NCBI GenBank assembly: GCA_007844125.1
Contig: CM017567.1
Coordinates: 29,071,564 to 29,135,563 of the forward strand
Length of the DNA stretch: 64,000 bases
Direction: 5' to 3'
DNA from: Sinonovacula constricta
Lineage: Eukaryota > Mollusca > Bivalvia > Cardiida > Solecurtidae
The position numbers were made by a program, and so were the translations under genes. The stretch's first letter is position 1. Every line of letters begins with the position of its first letter. Below are positions 40,481 to 57,434 of the stretch, in pieces. Under the pieces are notes generated by a model, which saw only the letters and a program-made list of their open reading frames with translations, did not search any database and was not told where the DNA came from.

Positions 40481-42339
40481 AGTATTTGCTCAGCGCTAGG
40501 ATTTGTACTCTTTAATTGGTAAAAAAGTTATAAAATACGAAATAAAAAGGGTAGTGACACGGAAAATGACAATTCATGATAAGTTTAATTTACAAAAATA
40601 GATATTATTAAAGGCATTATTTTAAATCGTGTATATAGTATGATTGAGTGATTAAATCTGTCATAGCATAGCGAAAACAAAAAATTAGCATCTTTTAAAT
40701 TGATACAAAATTCAACAGAAGCTGTCAGTCTGTTCGTCGTTTGGTTTTTAAAAACTTATTTTGATTAGATAAATATCTATTGTGCAGCAAATATGTACAA
40801 TCATACCTTGATGCTTACATAGGTACAGAAACAACAATGAAACACATTAGTGCGACATAGAAGTACTTATTTATACTGACCAGTATACCCCTTTAGTTAC
40901 TTTAATTCAAAACTGATCGTACCTTGGGATCACAGTCAAAATGTAAATTATTTAATTGTAGGCAAACTTATTTTAAGGGCAGGATACCTTGTGGCAATGG
41001 TATGAAGCTTTTCTGAAACTTGTATCATGTGTCAGATGTCAGAATAAATCAAAGTTTCTTGAGAAAGACGGACACATGTTTACCGTATATTAGAAAAGAC
41101 CACAATTGCTGCTTTAAAACTGATAACCGGTCTACCAGGAGTGTGTTTTTCAATTATAAATCGAATTTTAGAAAACATTTTGGTTATAAAGCCCATGATT
41201 GCCGCTACAAGACAGATAAATACAAGTTATTGAGTCCGATCATCATTTACATATCAATATAAATCGAAAAATACATTAACATAACAAAGTGTTTAAAAAT
41301 GTGTAGTAATCTCCTTAAAGGTTACCTGGATTCATACATATTAAGAACATAAAGTATTCAAATTCAAAATTTTATTCAAAGATTGACAGTTCTGCAATGA
41401 AATTATTCTATAAAATCTACACACACATATCACTATCGCTAAAGTTAGGAGGATATTTTGTTATACTGGTATGTTAATCTTATATTAACTGTTTATAAAA
41501 TGGAAATCAAAATGCATTTCGTTTTCAAGATATAAACAGTATAACGTGTCAAATTTAATATGAAATATATAACATTTAAAACTCAACGTAATGAAAAGCT
41601 AAATGATTTTAACATTTGACGGAATTGAGAGAACATAAACTTTTGACAATGCTCTGTCCTTCCTTTTAATACCAAGGTTATACATGTATTCGATTTTGTT
41701 TTCAATAAAGATACAACTCCTTCTATCATGTTGCCTCGCTGTGTTGAAATATGGATATAACGATTCTTACTATCTTCATTATAATCATCAGCTGCTTTAT
41801 GTTTCCTTATTCAAGTTTTCAATGAATTAAGAATTTGTTAATCTCCTCTGTGTCATGTTGACCCGCTTCAAAGCTTCTAACATTTAGATCTTACTACTCA
41901 TAGATGTTATCAATTTACTACGACTTTCTTTACAAGATGCAAGATATCACAAGCAATCAATATGAACCGAACCAGGTTGACAACATTTATTATGTAGATT
42001 TGATTTATTGATCTCCATTTCTGTATGTTTGTAAATATATGTATTGTCCTGAGTAGAGGCAACATTAACCGGGTTATAAAAGGCCCCCGATGCATTTTTG
42101 TTAACATGAAGGATTAAAGGATTTTGCATTTTCATGTTACTATTTTAAATCAGAAATAACCGATCAATAAAGACGTATTCATGTATTCTTTTATTTACAA
42201 ATTTTGTTCGTTTTTAAACAGTTGACTCACACACATATTTTACAATAGAAATCTTACCAGAAGATTTCGTCCAAGTGGATTCTTTCCAAGGACTGACGTG
42301 TTGCGGCCTACATCTGATAAACTTCGCTCAGCTTCGAAT
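40481..42339. other. Unassigned AT-rich stretch
   Basis: An 80-codon frame at 41020-41262 (plus) holds two similar Cys/His-containing pieces (HNCCFKTD and HDCRYKTD), but it lacks a domain I recognise and any supporting context. Confidence 0.4.
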
Positions 42340-42512
42340 GTGACAGACTAAGTTTCGCATCCATCTTTGTGCGACAGACTATGTCGGCATCCATCTCTGT
42401 GCGACTGACTATGTAGGCATCCATCTTTGTGCGAAGACTATTTTGACATCAATCTCTATGCGACAGACTATGTCGGCATCCATCTTTGAGCGACAGACTA
42501 TATCGGCATCCA
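42340..42512 (+). repeat. Tandem repeat of about 30 bp
   Basis: Five to six imperfect units of catccatctttgtgcgacag plus actatgtcgg. The units diverge by point changes and one 1-base loss. It lies 200 bp from the 51-bp minisatellite. Confidence 0.9.
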
Positions 42513-42677
42513 TCTCTGTCCCATGTAGGATTTAGTGTGCGAGGGTATATTGCCTCCACACTCCTTTCAGACCAAAACAGGATTTTTTCTGAGTTGACAA
42601 TGTTGCCCAATGGTTTATCCACATGTATAAGGCCTGCCACATTACTTGTGCTACAGCTTGGTATCCTCTGTTTAGAA

Positions 42678-43274
42678 AATCTAGATTTGAACTTCCTCTC
42701 GATCTTTTGTCAGATGAGTTGGTGTTTTGGAAGTTCTTTTACGCAGTTCTTCATTTAAGGACAGATAAGTTGGTATCAGGGAAATTCTTTTACGCAGTTC
42801 GTCATCTAAGGGCAGATGAGTTGGTGTAAGGGAAATTCTTTTACGCAGTTCGTCATCTAAGGGCAGATGAGTTGGTGTAAGGGAAATTCTTTTACGCAGT
42901 TCGTCATCTAAGGGCAGATGAGTTGGTGTAAGGGAAATTCTTTTACGCAGTTCGTCATCTAAGGGCAGATGAGTTGGTGTAAGGGAAATTCTTTTACGCA
43001 GTTCGTCATCTAAGGGCAGATGAGTTGGTGTAAGGGAAATTCTTTTACGCAGTTCGTCATCTAAGGGCAGATTAGTTGGTGTCAGGGAAATTATTTTACG
43101 CAGTTCGTCATCTAAGGGCAGATGAGTTGGTGTAAGGGAAATTCTTTTACGCAGTTCGTCATCTAAGGGCAGATGAGTTGGTGTCAAGGAAATTATTTTA
43201 CGCAGTTCGTCATCTAAGGGCACAATTTGTTTTGTAACTTGCAAGACCTTGTCAATAGGTACTATGGAAAATCA
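42678..43274 (-). CDS. Candidate 17-residue-repeat coding stretch (51-bp minisatellite)
   Basis: The minus strand is open without ATG from about 43274 to the stop at 42681. Ten units of 17 residues, consensus PLDDELRKRISLTPTHL, span 42711-43220. Units 4-8 are identical in protein. The last two vary (SLIPTYL; SLNEELRKRTSKTPTHL) yet keep the EELRKR/DELRKR charge pattern. A pyrimidine-rich ttttccatag stretch just upstream of the first residues could act as a 3' splice site. Because 51 is a multiple of three, copy-number changes never break the frame, so an open frame alone is weak evidence. The product is unknown: it could be a repeat-protein exon or simply a minisatellite. Confidence 0.3.
42711..43220 (+). 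repeat. 51-bp minisatellite, ten units
   Basis: The unit is gagttggtgtaagggaaatt plus cttttacgcagttcgtcatc plus taagggcagat. Interior units are nearly identical and the edge units at the 42.71 kb side are diverged, the usual picture of repeat homogenisation from within. Confidence 0.97.
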
Positions 43275-43460
43275 TGCACTAATGTCATCAGATACTAGCA
43301 ATTCATTAGCATTCGCTGTTGTTTTTTTATGAGTGTGGCAAAATGGTTTGTGCCCTTCACAAGGTGTTCATTTAGTTCAGTCAATGACGGGAGGATTTGA
43401 CACACTTGTAGGTAGCAGAACACAGGCAAAAAGTTCTTGTGTGTTTTACGTAGGCAAGAG

Positions 43461-46929
<3,469 letters not shown>

Positions 46930-47075
46930 CTAAATGTGACTGAGTCTAGTATCATGCCATGTGTTCACGGCATGTTATACTCAGTGAATTCAGCACTATA
47001 TTTGCTTCAAATGGACACCGTCTCCAGATAACTGATATACTGTTGGTGGGACGATAAACTCAATAAACATCAAAC
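46930..47075 (+). mobile_element. SINE family A 3' fragment
   Basis: Starts near aatgtgactgagtctagtat and continues through gttcacggcatgttatac and tggacaccgtctccagataa to ggtgggacgataaactcaat. The head and first half of the body are missing. Confidence 0.75.
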
Positions 47076-50000
47076 ATATTATAGCTTAGTCGATTGAACT
47101 GCATTATATTTTCATATTGATAATCTGATTAATTATTGATTTCTTTATAAAGACAGTGCTTATTGCCGATTATCCAGGACTCTCTTCTTAGAGGCAATTT
47201 AAAATAGTTCTACTAAAATATTACATATGTTTATAAACAATATGTAACAAAACAAAAGATATACCGTCATTGTGGGTTTCATCAAACCAAACCCGTTTGC
47301 AAGCATTCATTTTAAAGCCTAAACCGAAACACTTGAAGTGAACATTGATTTTTTAATGTTAACAAATATATAAGAAGTCAATTTACCTACAAAGTTTGGT
47401 TTACTTCAATCGATTTCTGTATTGAAATGTTAAATGAGTATTTTACAGTACAGTTTGATTTTCCCGCCAAATCGTGTTTTGTGTAGTTTATGACACGACG
47501 CAGTTTCTATAATATTAGCTAAATTTGGTTGATACAAGTTAATTAAGAGAAATATATTCACCATTCAAGCCAAGTGTAAAATATAGACGATATATCAAAT
47601 GATTATTCATGTTGCTTGACACTAACTATGGATAATATCATTATTATTGAATATATCACCTTGATGAAGCATTTTCTCCATTCCATACTGGCGATGATTA
47701 GATTTCTGTTATACAGAACAACAACAAATCTTATTTCAGCCGTGTTTATTTTATTATTTTGGAAATAAAGTCTTATTATCAGAAATACTGATTTAGATGA
47801 AAGTTTTAAAAACTAGTTGTTCCTTGTGGCCTTATTTTTTACGCAAAATGTTTTGTTTAATTTAATGTCTGTGTTAAATAAATATTCCACTGCACGGAAT
47901 TAACAATGTTATTGCATCGTTTACAAAAATATTAACAATATATTCCATGTGTAACTTTTGTTTAACTTAACAATTTATTAAACAACAGTTTCTGTTTAGA
48001 TCATGTCGAATGAAAAAGAAATGTTTCATATAAGTATGTCTAGATTTTAATATAATCAACATGAACATTATTTTGATTTATTATTCACATCACTCACACG
48101 GAGGAAAAAGATGGCGATAACTCACGCAATTTAGAACTGTATCAGGAATGTGTGACACGATTGGGTCAAATTATCTTCACTTATAACATTTTTAACAATA
48201 ATTGTACTCCAAAATACTTTATGATGATAAAACTGAAGGGGTGTGTTTCAAAACTTGGTTGACCGGCGTGAAAACTTTTATAGATACATGTATCTTCATT
48301 GAAAGCATTGAAAAAGGTCAATGCGTAAATGATAGTAAAAGCCTCAATAACTGAAAACACAAAATTCTACCGTCTTTATAGTCATGTAAAGTGATCCATG
48401 GTTTATATGTTTTGCTACATTTATCTATGGAACTTGTTCGTATTATTTACAATGTAAACAAAAAAAAAGAAATATGAATAATCAATAGAAGAAACAAATG
48501 GCAGTCCAATGTTCTACTGATTACTGAGTGTTTTTTACATACGTGTTTTAAGAATTTTTATTATAAATAGTTTACAATGCACATTGTGAACATACATTTA
48601 TAAAACCTATGTTATTATTTTGTCTGGGTAAAGCCGACGCTTTTATTTTGGTAAAATATGGCCGACATGAAAGGACAATCGCTTTTGCTTCGGGTCGTTC
48701 TTCTGTGCCATTTGGTTTGTACAGATTCACAAAAGTCAACCCGTCTTTAAATAAAAATCCCACATGAATGTCCATAAGGAAAAGAAAACTATTCGCTTTG
48801 GTCAAGTTTTGATAAATTTATGTTGATAACTGGTATACTAATGCTTATTAATTAATCTCATATCAGAAAACGATTCGATAACAGGCGACCATTTTAATAC
48901 GTATCAATGTATAATAATTTCGCAATAACATTTGTCTTTACATTTTGTGATATTTTTTAACTAAACAATACCCTACTTTAAGTGACATATCAGTTTCTGC
49001 CAATCTATCAATAATTCTTACAAATTGAAACGTCAATGAGTAAAACAAACAGACAACAATTGCGTCAATTCAAAGAAAACAATTGAAATAAAAAGTAATA
49101 ATTGAATAAAAGTAAGAATCTCATTCGTCGTTGTTGCAAATATTGTCAGAAATTCTCTATAAATCTAAAATACTTGACAATTGTTCTCAGATTGTCTGAA
49201 ACCTTGAAACAGTAATTGATCAGCCGATGTTGTACAGAATTATTCCCATATTGTCGTTTGTCTTGTTCATCTTAACAAGGCTGTCAAATTTGTCAACACT
49301 AAAGGATTATTCTTGAAATCAATTTGATCTTGCGCATTCCATTATGATAAATTGGATATGGGTTAATTAAAATAATGCATTGATTAATTGATTGAAAGTA
49401 GACTAGAACAAACACTTAATAGTGCAAACGCATACATGTAACAGCTAAACGTATAAAGCAATACTGAGAGATACTTAGGGAAAACACTTTCTGCATAATT
49501 GATACATTTTGTCTCATTGTGCACAAGGCAACTTTCTGCCTTTTATTAACGTCAAGTGTGATGTCGATCAAATTCGAAGCAAAAAAGTCTCTCCTTACTA
49601 TTTGTTAGTTTCGTTTCGAAAAGTAGATAAACGCCCATCGACCATAATAATGGCAATTATGACACGGTTGTTTTAATCACAAATTCAGTTGATCCTTATA
49701 GATCTGTCTTAAGTTAGGTTAAAGTAATAGAAAAGTGCCATTTATTTACAATCTTAATTGCCCTTCACATCCAATACAGATAAATTTTCCCATTATGATT
49801 CTGTTTTGCTTTTTGCGTGTGTTCTTTCAAATTCACAAGTTAAAATTTTAAATATTTAAAAAACTTTAACCTATTGCTGAACTAGAAAAAGTGCTACTTT
49901 TTGAAGGCACATTTTTGGTAAAACTATGTCATCCCTACAACACATCCCAACTCACCACCCACAAAATAATGATTAATTTGGCAAATGTATTTTGTAAACA

Positions 50001-51719
50001 GTTTATAACTTATTCCTCAAATACCTAATTCAATCCATCATATCACATCGCCTATAGTCAAAGTAAGTTCAAATTTATATAAGCAATGTCGGCGAGTGTT
50101 GATAAATGTGACAGCTCTCTTGATGAACAAGATAAATAAGCACATCTGAATAGTTTTATAAAATCAATCTCAGATCAGTTTCTTCTGGACATTCAATTGT
50201 GAAATTTTAACAAATGTATGATAATATTGTGTTAAAATGTAAAATCCTGACACAGGAACTATGGAAAATACAACTTCGTAAAATTGTGTAAATGTTTGAA
50301 AAACTCACGCTGTTATTTTCAGTTGGTTTAGATTTTACATTACCGCCTCATAGAGCAGATTTCGTATACTTTTTGTTATCCGAAAGCCGATTGTATTAAA
50401 ATCTTTTTTACATACTACAAAAAAAACAACAGATTAAATAAGGGTTTTCATTAAAACATTGTGATCGACCGATGCGATATTCATCAGTTTGAAAGGTAAA
50501 ACAAAATCACACGCTGGAGTATAATTCTGGACGTATAGAAAGTACGTGTAGATGTTCGTAAAAGTAAAGGATATGCTAAATTGTATTCCTCGAATAGGAC
50601 TTTTAACTTGAGTTTGTTTATAAATAAAAACAACAAACTTCTGGATGTTCTGTTCTGAAGACACCAAAAAATATCGACTTAAAGTTCATACATATGCTCA
50701 TAGCCAGGTGTGGAAAAGAAACAAAATAAAACAACGAAATTACTATCGGCACTTGCCGTTAGTAAGTCTTTCAAGTCTTGAAGAAATACTTTGCTTCAAA
50801 TCCGTTTAATTTCTTTTGATAATTATTTTAAAAAGGAAAAAAATGTTTGTTACTCAATTGGACTTTTGTAATGATTATTCAAACGAATCACTACAATAAA
50901 AATATAAGATCGTTTAATTTTCCATTTAAAACTTGAATCGACGAGTCAACAAGTTGATACTAGTCTGTTGATCACGTGACTCATCTAGGTATTATGCATG
51001 ACTTTAAACTGAATTCTAACCGATGTATAGACGATCGATTACAGAAAGCTAGTAATTCGTTTATTGCCCTCTCAGACAAGGGACTCAATGCAGACGGAAT
51101 TAAACCAATCACATCAGTCAGTCTCAGTTTAACATGTAGCGTTGTATGGAGGCGACATTTAGTGTAATTTATTAAGGTCATGCATCAATAATATCAAGAT
51201 GTTCCAACACTTGTTAAATACATACTGTGCTTTGGAAGATGTACTAGATCTGACATATGCCAGGCTATGGTACGGTTGTGTAAAATGTATTGTGACAATT
51301 AGAAAACGGATGTTTTTATACAAACTAATTAGCTTAAATGTTAATAATATAAACAGAAATATTTTTCTAAGACGCTACTATAGCTTCCTGCCTGTCTAGG
51401 AATTCTGTTGTTTATGATTTCGTTGTAGACATTTTAGCCATATTGATTAAATTCGAAATTCTGCCATTTCTGAATAATGTTATAAAACATCCACCGTCAC
51501 TGCCAGCTAACTGTGTTTGAAAACGCCTCATAAAAGAATGTGTGTACACTGCATAGGCACGGAGTGGATCGAAAGAATATATGCTAGAGACGATTTCAAG
51601 TTGTCCATAAATTTACAATGCATTGAACATCCTTTCTTATATATCCAAATTCAGGTTAATTTGAAAAACAATGATTACTTTTGCTAAAATCTGGGCCAGG
51701 TTATACTGACCATTTTACT

Positions 51720-51878
51720 GACATCGACGAGTCTGGCGTAATGCTGTCCCCTTAGCCCCGAGCGTAAGGAGGGAAGCCACTACTATCAACATTAAAGTCT
51801 TTGGTTTGAACCAGGCCGGGGTTTGACCCCCACGACCTCCCGATCCACAAGCAAACGCTCTACCATATAAGTTTAAGT
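51720..51878 (-). mobile_element. tRNA-derived SINE (family C)
   Basis: The minus strand from about 51878 shows an A-box-like tatggtagagcgtttgcttg, then a gatcgggaggtcgtggg motif and a T-arm-like tcaaaccccggcctggttc, then a body with cttccctccttacgctcggg and a gccagactcgtcgatgtcag stretch. It is the best copy of the family seen as fragments at 8035 and 16975. It has no counterpart in duplication copy II. Confidence 0.7.
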
Positions 51879-52084
51879 TTAAGAATGGTTAAATACTGTT
51901 TTCCTTTATATTGTGTTACTTTTGCCATGTTTTGCACTTATACAAGAAATCTCCAGCAATGGATAAAATAAAGATATTGTATTGTACTTTCTATCCAAAC
52001 AAATATTTTAATTATGTAGAAAGGGTGTACAGGCTGACAGACTTCATAGAGACTCAAAAAAGCTGCAAAGTCAAAAGTCGCAAT

Positions 52085-52345
52085 CGACTTTGAAGACTAA
52101 CCACATGGGTGCGTAAGGCTACCTACGGCCAAGTGATAAGGCGCCAAAACAGAAGTGAGTTCACAAAGCAATAAAGAGGGAAAACGATTAATGATATCTT
52201 TGGGCGAAGATTTCTCTAAAATGTCAAGCAGTTGACTTGTAAGCTCCACAAAGTTTGATGTATCGACACACGATACAGTCGTGGAGGCATCGGCTGTTGA
52301 TTTAGACAGATTAGTTTAATCTATTTTGCTCGAAAAAAATATTGA
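52085..52345 (+). other. Element E (plus), copy I of the old duplication
   Basis: Used here as the reference orientation: gataaggcgccaaaaca, then agagggaaaacgattaatga, a tatctttgggcgaagat stretch, the core gtttgatgtatcgacacacg followed by atacagtcgtggaggc, and a ttagtttaatctatttt motif. All other copies follow this order. There is no reading frame and no tRNA-like box. Confidence 0.6.
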
Positions 52346-53539
52346 CATAGCGTCTAGTATTTAACATTGCTTGATGTTTTTATACAATGAGACGGTGGGG
52401 TGAAAGATAAATATGGATTAAAAAATGCATTTCATTGCAAACGAATAAGAAAGTAAACTTTAAACTAATATAATTGTTATCTAAATTAAGAGTTCATTAA
52501 CTGAACCGCTCCTTGTACAAATATACACTATGTCTTTATTACTCGATTGTGTGAAAACTATAAAAAAAACATTGCAAGTAAGACAATTTACAGTAGTTTT
52601 CCTTGTTAACGTACATGACATGCAAAATATGTTATTATTTACTGATAAGTTTGGCAAATTTTACTATTGTTATGTAATTCTGTGAAATGTAAGAATAACT
52701 ATAATTCATCTTCTTACTCTTGCAGACTTCAAAATTGCTTTTGTTTGATACTAATCAAATATATACTGTAAAATTAGAAATAGATTAAGTTTAGCTTGAA
52801 TCTATCCCAGGTAGAGCTTCAAAGCAAAGACTGAGACAATGTTTGTTAAGTGTTGAAACATATACAAAATCATATGTTTATACAGATATACTATCTTGGA
52901 TTTTTTTTCAATTCGATATGTATGATAGCCGCACAAAATAAGCAATGTATACAAGTCGTAGTTTTCATAATACCCCTTTAATCACATAGTATCATGATGC
53001 CATTTTTCGCATAAATAATTTAAATACAATTTATGAAATCCATTTATGCAAACTTGCTACAAGAAAAATAAAAACAACAACAACACAACAATATTATTTT
53101 TCTTTTAAAATCCTTAAAAATTCATGATTTTATGGCTTTGCATCATGCAAACTGTCAACTGATTGGTCTTTTGCGCTACGCACAGACATTCCTCTTTTAT
53201 CATATTTATTATTGACACTAACTGTTCCTAGTGAACTTAACGACACCATCATAAAACGCCTATAATTCATAGGGTTGACAAGTGTTGTTGATGTTTTACA
53301 ACTTAAATTGACAGTAAAATACCTGGTAATGAAAAATAAATGCTGTCACAGAAGGATGCGTGAGAAATTAGTATCGAAAGGTTTTGAACTTTATTACGTT
53401 GCAACAGTAAAATCTGACATATTATGGGTAGGTAAAACAAATGCATACACCATTTTATTCAAAGTCGTCTATGTTGATAGTGTATTTTATTACTAGATAT
53501 TATGTATGTACATAAGTTCATTGTATCTGTTTTAACTCC

Positions 53540-53795
53540 CGATGCAGGTGCTTACTGTTAGTTGTCTCACTTTGTCGGGATAATTTCATTTACACTGTTT
53601 CTTTCATAGAAAAAACCTTCAGTAAGTGCGAGGTTGGAGCGCTCCACAAACCAGGTTTAAGCACCTTAGTCAGCCCTTTTGCCGACTAACCATTCCAACG
53701 CGGTAACTGATAGTTTTTCTTTTTGTGTGTTATGTCTCGTCTCTGTGTTTTTGTCACACTTACATTTACCCTTTGGGCCTTTGTCTACAGGTAGG
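53540..53795 (+). repeat. Repeat R, well-preserved copy
   Basis: gttgtctcactttgtcggga, then a tttacactgtttc motif, then ttggagcgctccacaaacc and aggtttaagcacc, gccgactaaccattcc, a cgcggtaactgatag motif and a tatgtctcgtctctgtg stretch, ending near gggcctttgtctacag. This copy and 58920-59165 define the family at roughly 240 bp. Confidence 0.7.
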
Positions 53796-54489
53796 ACCCT
53801 TTCTAATTAACCTATTTACATGGAATAATTATGCCGAGATTATGCCTAAATTCTCCATTACAGTGAATAATGCTGTTACATGCATTTGACAGAAACCAAG
53901 TGTCAGATACTACCTTCAAAATGCATGTACGCCTGGGTCTATATTACTTTACCTACTTATGTCAATGCAACTTATGCCTTCAATTCCCTGGATTGTGATA
54001 ACAAACATTGTACTTTGTGAGCAAGCTTTCCATGAATCAAATGAAACAAATTAACAAATCCCAGTATGGGAGTTAATAAGCACCTACATAGTTCATATAG
54101 TTTTATCACTAATTATCAACTTTCAACACGCTCGTTAAAACGTTGTCTTTTTATGAGGTTTAATAACGACTATATATTCTCAAATTAAAATACGATATCG
54201 AATTTATAATAACGCGCTGTGCGTCTTTTTATATTAAATCAAATTCAAGTTAATTTCCCCTATATTGTTGACAAAATTGAATACCTAATTAGATGAACAA
54301 GCGAATGGGAATAAGTTTACAAGATCGACTGCTCACTTACTGTCAAGATTTCAGAAAGGCAGAGAAGATTAGCCTTGTATTTGAAATGTATGGTCAGTGT
54401 TTTAAATATTTGCATGCATGACAAATGTCACAGACAGACACATACACAGACATACAGACACAGACAGGAATCACACACACATACACACA

Positions 54490-54620
54490 CGCGCAACAAC
54501 AACAACAATACCAGTTACCTCATTGGAACTGTCAGTCGACAAAAGGACATACAGGTGTTCTTAAACCTGATTTGTGGAGCGCTCCATCATCTCACATCTT
54601 GAAGTCTGTTCTCTAAAAAG
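54490..54620 (-). repeat. Repeat R, inverted copy
   Basis: The plus strand reads ccagttacctcattggaact, gtcagtcgacaaaagg, then tttgtggagcgctcc. It faces the copy at 53540 with about 0.7 kb between, matching the spacing at 25.3-26.2 kb. Confidence 0.65.
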
Positions 54621-54724
54621 TACTATTAATAAAGAATCCCAGCCAAGAGAGATAACTAACATTGGCCGTTAAATCTGCTAAAAGGAACTTATTTACAGAC
54701 AAAATGCTTCTAATGTCGTTTTTA

Positions 54725-54925
54725 CATGCATCATAGCGACCAATTATGATCCTAGCTATTTGGCATAGGAAGACCCCCGAAAAATGTCTGGGTAGAAACA
54801 ATGGCTCACCGCAAGTCAGCTGCAAGACCTTCCCATATTAAGTCTTTCGCCACGACCGCAACTCGAACTTACTCGGTGATAGGCTAAGTAGTCAGAGGAG
54901 TTACAAATCGTCGACTATTTCACTG
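54725..54925 (-). mobile_element. tRNA-derived SINE (family B), diverged
   Basis: The minus strand from about 54935 starts with gcgctcgtagctcagtgaaa (A-box-like) and gagtaagttcgagttgcggt (B-box-like), and ends with the family body (tctacccagacat; gggggtcttcctatgcc) and an attggtcgctatgatgc tail motif near 54735. Head and body are joined in full but much mutated. Confidence 0.65.
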
Positions 54926-55694
54926 AGCTACGAGCGCATCTATATACACCCTATGGTAATAAACTATCAATATATGTACAATATGTAGTTTGAAAAAAAA
55001 CACGAACTATGCGGTACCTTATAATAAGAACAATTCAATGACGCCATATCATAAAATACCGTGACGTTATATGTCAATGTGGCAATGTTTGTGTACTAAA
55101 AAAAAGAAAAACGAAGAAATCTTTGAATTTAAGAAAATAACCCAAACCAACAAAGCAAAATGTAACAGGCAATTAAAAATTATGATATAAAAATCTGAGG
55201 ATTTCTGCGCTTTTGGCAAGTTATATAATAACTTATTATTATAATAAATCCCTATTATGACGCCCCACGTAAATGGTATGGATACTGAAATTATACAATG
55301 ATAACTTTAAACAGACTCGTCTTTCTTCTGAAAACCTTTATTATGAGGTACCTCAATAACGTTAATATCAGATATAAATGATAAATTATGTAAGTCTCTA
55401 GCCTTTGTCTGTAATAATGATAAAATAAATATAATACTATTCATTCATTTCGTATTTGTATATTATTATTGGATGTGCAATCATTTCCATGTTTTTTCGG
55501 ATACCAACTTATTTAGTATACAAGTACCACGTTGTCTAAAAGATTAAATAAGTTCGTCCTAACAGGGACATATCTTTTATTTAACGTATTAGCGAAACTT
55601 GAAGAGGTAACCCTTTAAAGAATAATTAAGTCTTTAATTAACAACAGCGTATCAGTTAACAACATAAATACAAGTATACTAGACATTATGAATG

Positions 55695-55970
55695 TTTGTT
55701 TATTGGGTTTATTGTCCCACCAACAGTATTTCAGTTATCTGGAGGCGGTGTCCACTTGAAGCAGATATAGTGCTGCCTTCACTGTGTATAACATGCCTTG
55801 AACACCTGGCATGAAACCACACCCAGTCACATTATCCTGACACCGGGTCAACCAGTCGTGGAACTACCCTTATATTTGCTTGAGCGTTAGCAAGGGAGCT
55901 ATACTACTACCATTTTTAACGACTTTGGTATGTCGCGGCCCAGGATCGAACCCCGGGCCTCCTGTACCTG
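55695..55970 (-). mobile_element. SINE family A, 5' truncated, with target-site duplication
   Basis: Complete from the tRNA anticodon region (gcaggtacaggaggcccg on the minus strand) to the 3' tail at 55695. It is flanked by cattatgaatg (55684-55694) and cattataaatg (55971-55981), an 11-bp duplication with one mismatch. The A box is missing, as expected for premature end of reverse transcription. Confidence 0.85.
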
Positions 55971-57164
55971 CATTATAAATGTATTCGTCTCTTTCTTGCA
56001 CTGTTTAAACATATTGTACAGTCATATACATGCTGACAATATTGCAAAATCCTTAATATATGATTTAACGTGTCTTATAACTCGATGTAAGACATAGTCA
56101 ATCTTATATTAAAGAATTTAAGAGTTCGTTCTGTTTTAAAATTGTTCACTGATCTCTTTTTATTTAGGTCAGTGTACGATGTGCTGTTGCCTTTTTGATC
56201 ATAAAAGGTGTGTTTAATCTAAATATTACTAATCAAACACTTCTGTACAATCCAGTAAATTGTTTGTTTCAACAACCATTAAAGATTAGTTTCTTTACAT
56301 TTCTAACATAATGTGAAATGTAAATCAAATGACGACTTAATACCACTTTTAACTCTGAGGATAGACAATGTTAATGTTCCTCGTATTTAATATATCACCC
56401 CGATTAAATCGAATTCCCCATTTCAGGCTTCCGATGATTAGATTTCTTTTATATTGAGCAACAGCATGACTTATTTTATCTGTGTTTATTTTGTTACGCT
56501 GACATTACATTACATTGTTATCCTGAGAAAAAAGGCTTAACAGTCGGTTTAATAGCTACACTAACATGCCACATAGAGTTCATTTTATACTGAAAATAGA
56601 CATATATATTCACTTCCTGCCAAATTTATTTTAATTGCACACATTCAGCGGTTTCACACTGTAATATTGAATTATATACAGAGCCGTAAACTTTGTTTTG
56701 CACATTTTACCCTTTTAAATTAGACTTAATATTGCTGTAGATTTTTATCTGAACATCCGAAGAAAATTTTAGCAAATAAAGACTTAAAGTCATTTTTAAG
56801 TCATTGACTATAATTCACGCGTACATTGTTTTGTGTATAACCCAAACAAACAAGAAATAGTTTTCACAGACAGCCTAAATAGTTATACTAACATTTGTCT
56901 TTAATGTTATTTTTATTGTATACTGAAAAGATGCATTAACTATTTTTTATTCTAAAAACTAAACAAATAATTCCACACGTTAATTTTGCATTATATACAC
57001 TGCGATAAACTACGCATGCCACATGTTAGCCTTAACAAAATTAATTAAATTAAATATCCACACTCGATTGCTGAACAGCTTTTCCTGATCATTCCCTGAG
57101 AAAAGTAAAGCATATGAATATTAAAAGTAACCTTCTGTACCATTGCATTAAATGTTATTGCCAG

Positions 57165-57434
57165 CGACGGGAAGTCTGGGTTCGATACCGGGCCGCGACA
57201 TACCAAAGTCGTTAAAAAGTAGTGGTATAGCTCCCTTGCTTACGCTCAAGCAAAAAACAATGGTAGTTCCACGACTGGTTTGCCCGGTGTCAGGATGATG
57301 TGACTGGGTGTGGTATCATGTCAGGTGTTCACGGCATACACAGTGAAGGCAGCATTATATCTGTTTCAAGTAGACACCGTCTTTAGACTACTGAACTAAC
57401 GTTGGTGGGACGATAAATCCAATCAACAATAAAC
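57165..57434 (+). mobile_element. SINE family A, 5' truncated
   Basis: Starts at the T-arm (gggttcgataccgggccgc) and runs to a gggacgataaatccaatcaa end. No target-site duplication was recognised. It is absent from the equivalent place in duplication copy I. Confidence 0.8.

Larger units (their letters stand above)
47400..53400 (+). repeat. Old segmental duplication, copy I
   Basis: It is colinear with 56200-63900. Anchors: 47680-47760 with 56425-56500 (cgatgattagatttct); 48090-48165 with 57495-57560; 49190-49420 with 59450-59690; 50030-50150 with 60960-61100 (gagtgttgataaatgtgaca); 52070-52345 with 62055-62310; 53220-53370 with 63735-63885. Offsets range from about 8.7 to 10.9 kb because of insertions and deletions. 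Open frames such as 53275-53496 are not maintained in the partner, so I see no gene in it. The 77-codon frame at 48572-48805 (minus) is unrecognised. Confidence 0.75.

Noticed and set aside
42340..43220. CRISPR array
   Set aside because: The units are contiguous without unique spacers, and the context is eukaryotic.
48572..48805. 77-codon minus-strand frame resembling real protein composition
   Set aside because: There is no recognised domain, the partner duplication shows no matching frame, and there is no splice or promoter context.
53275..53496. 73-codon frame lying in a duplicated block
   Set aside because: The homologous stretch at 63780-63900 is interrupted by stops and shifts, so the similarity is not at the protein level.
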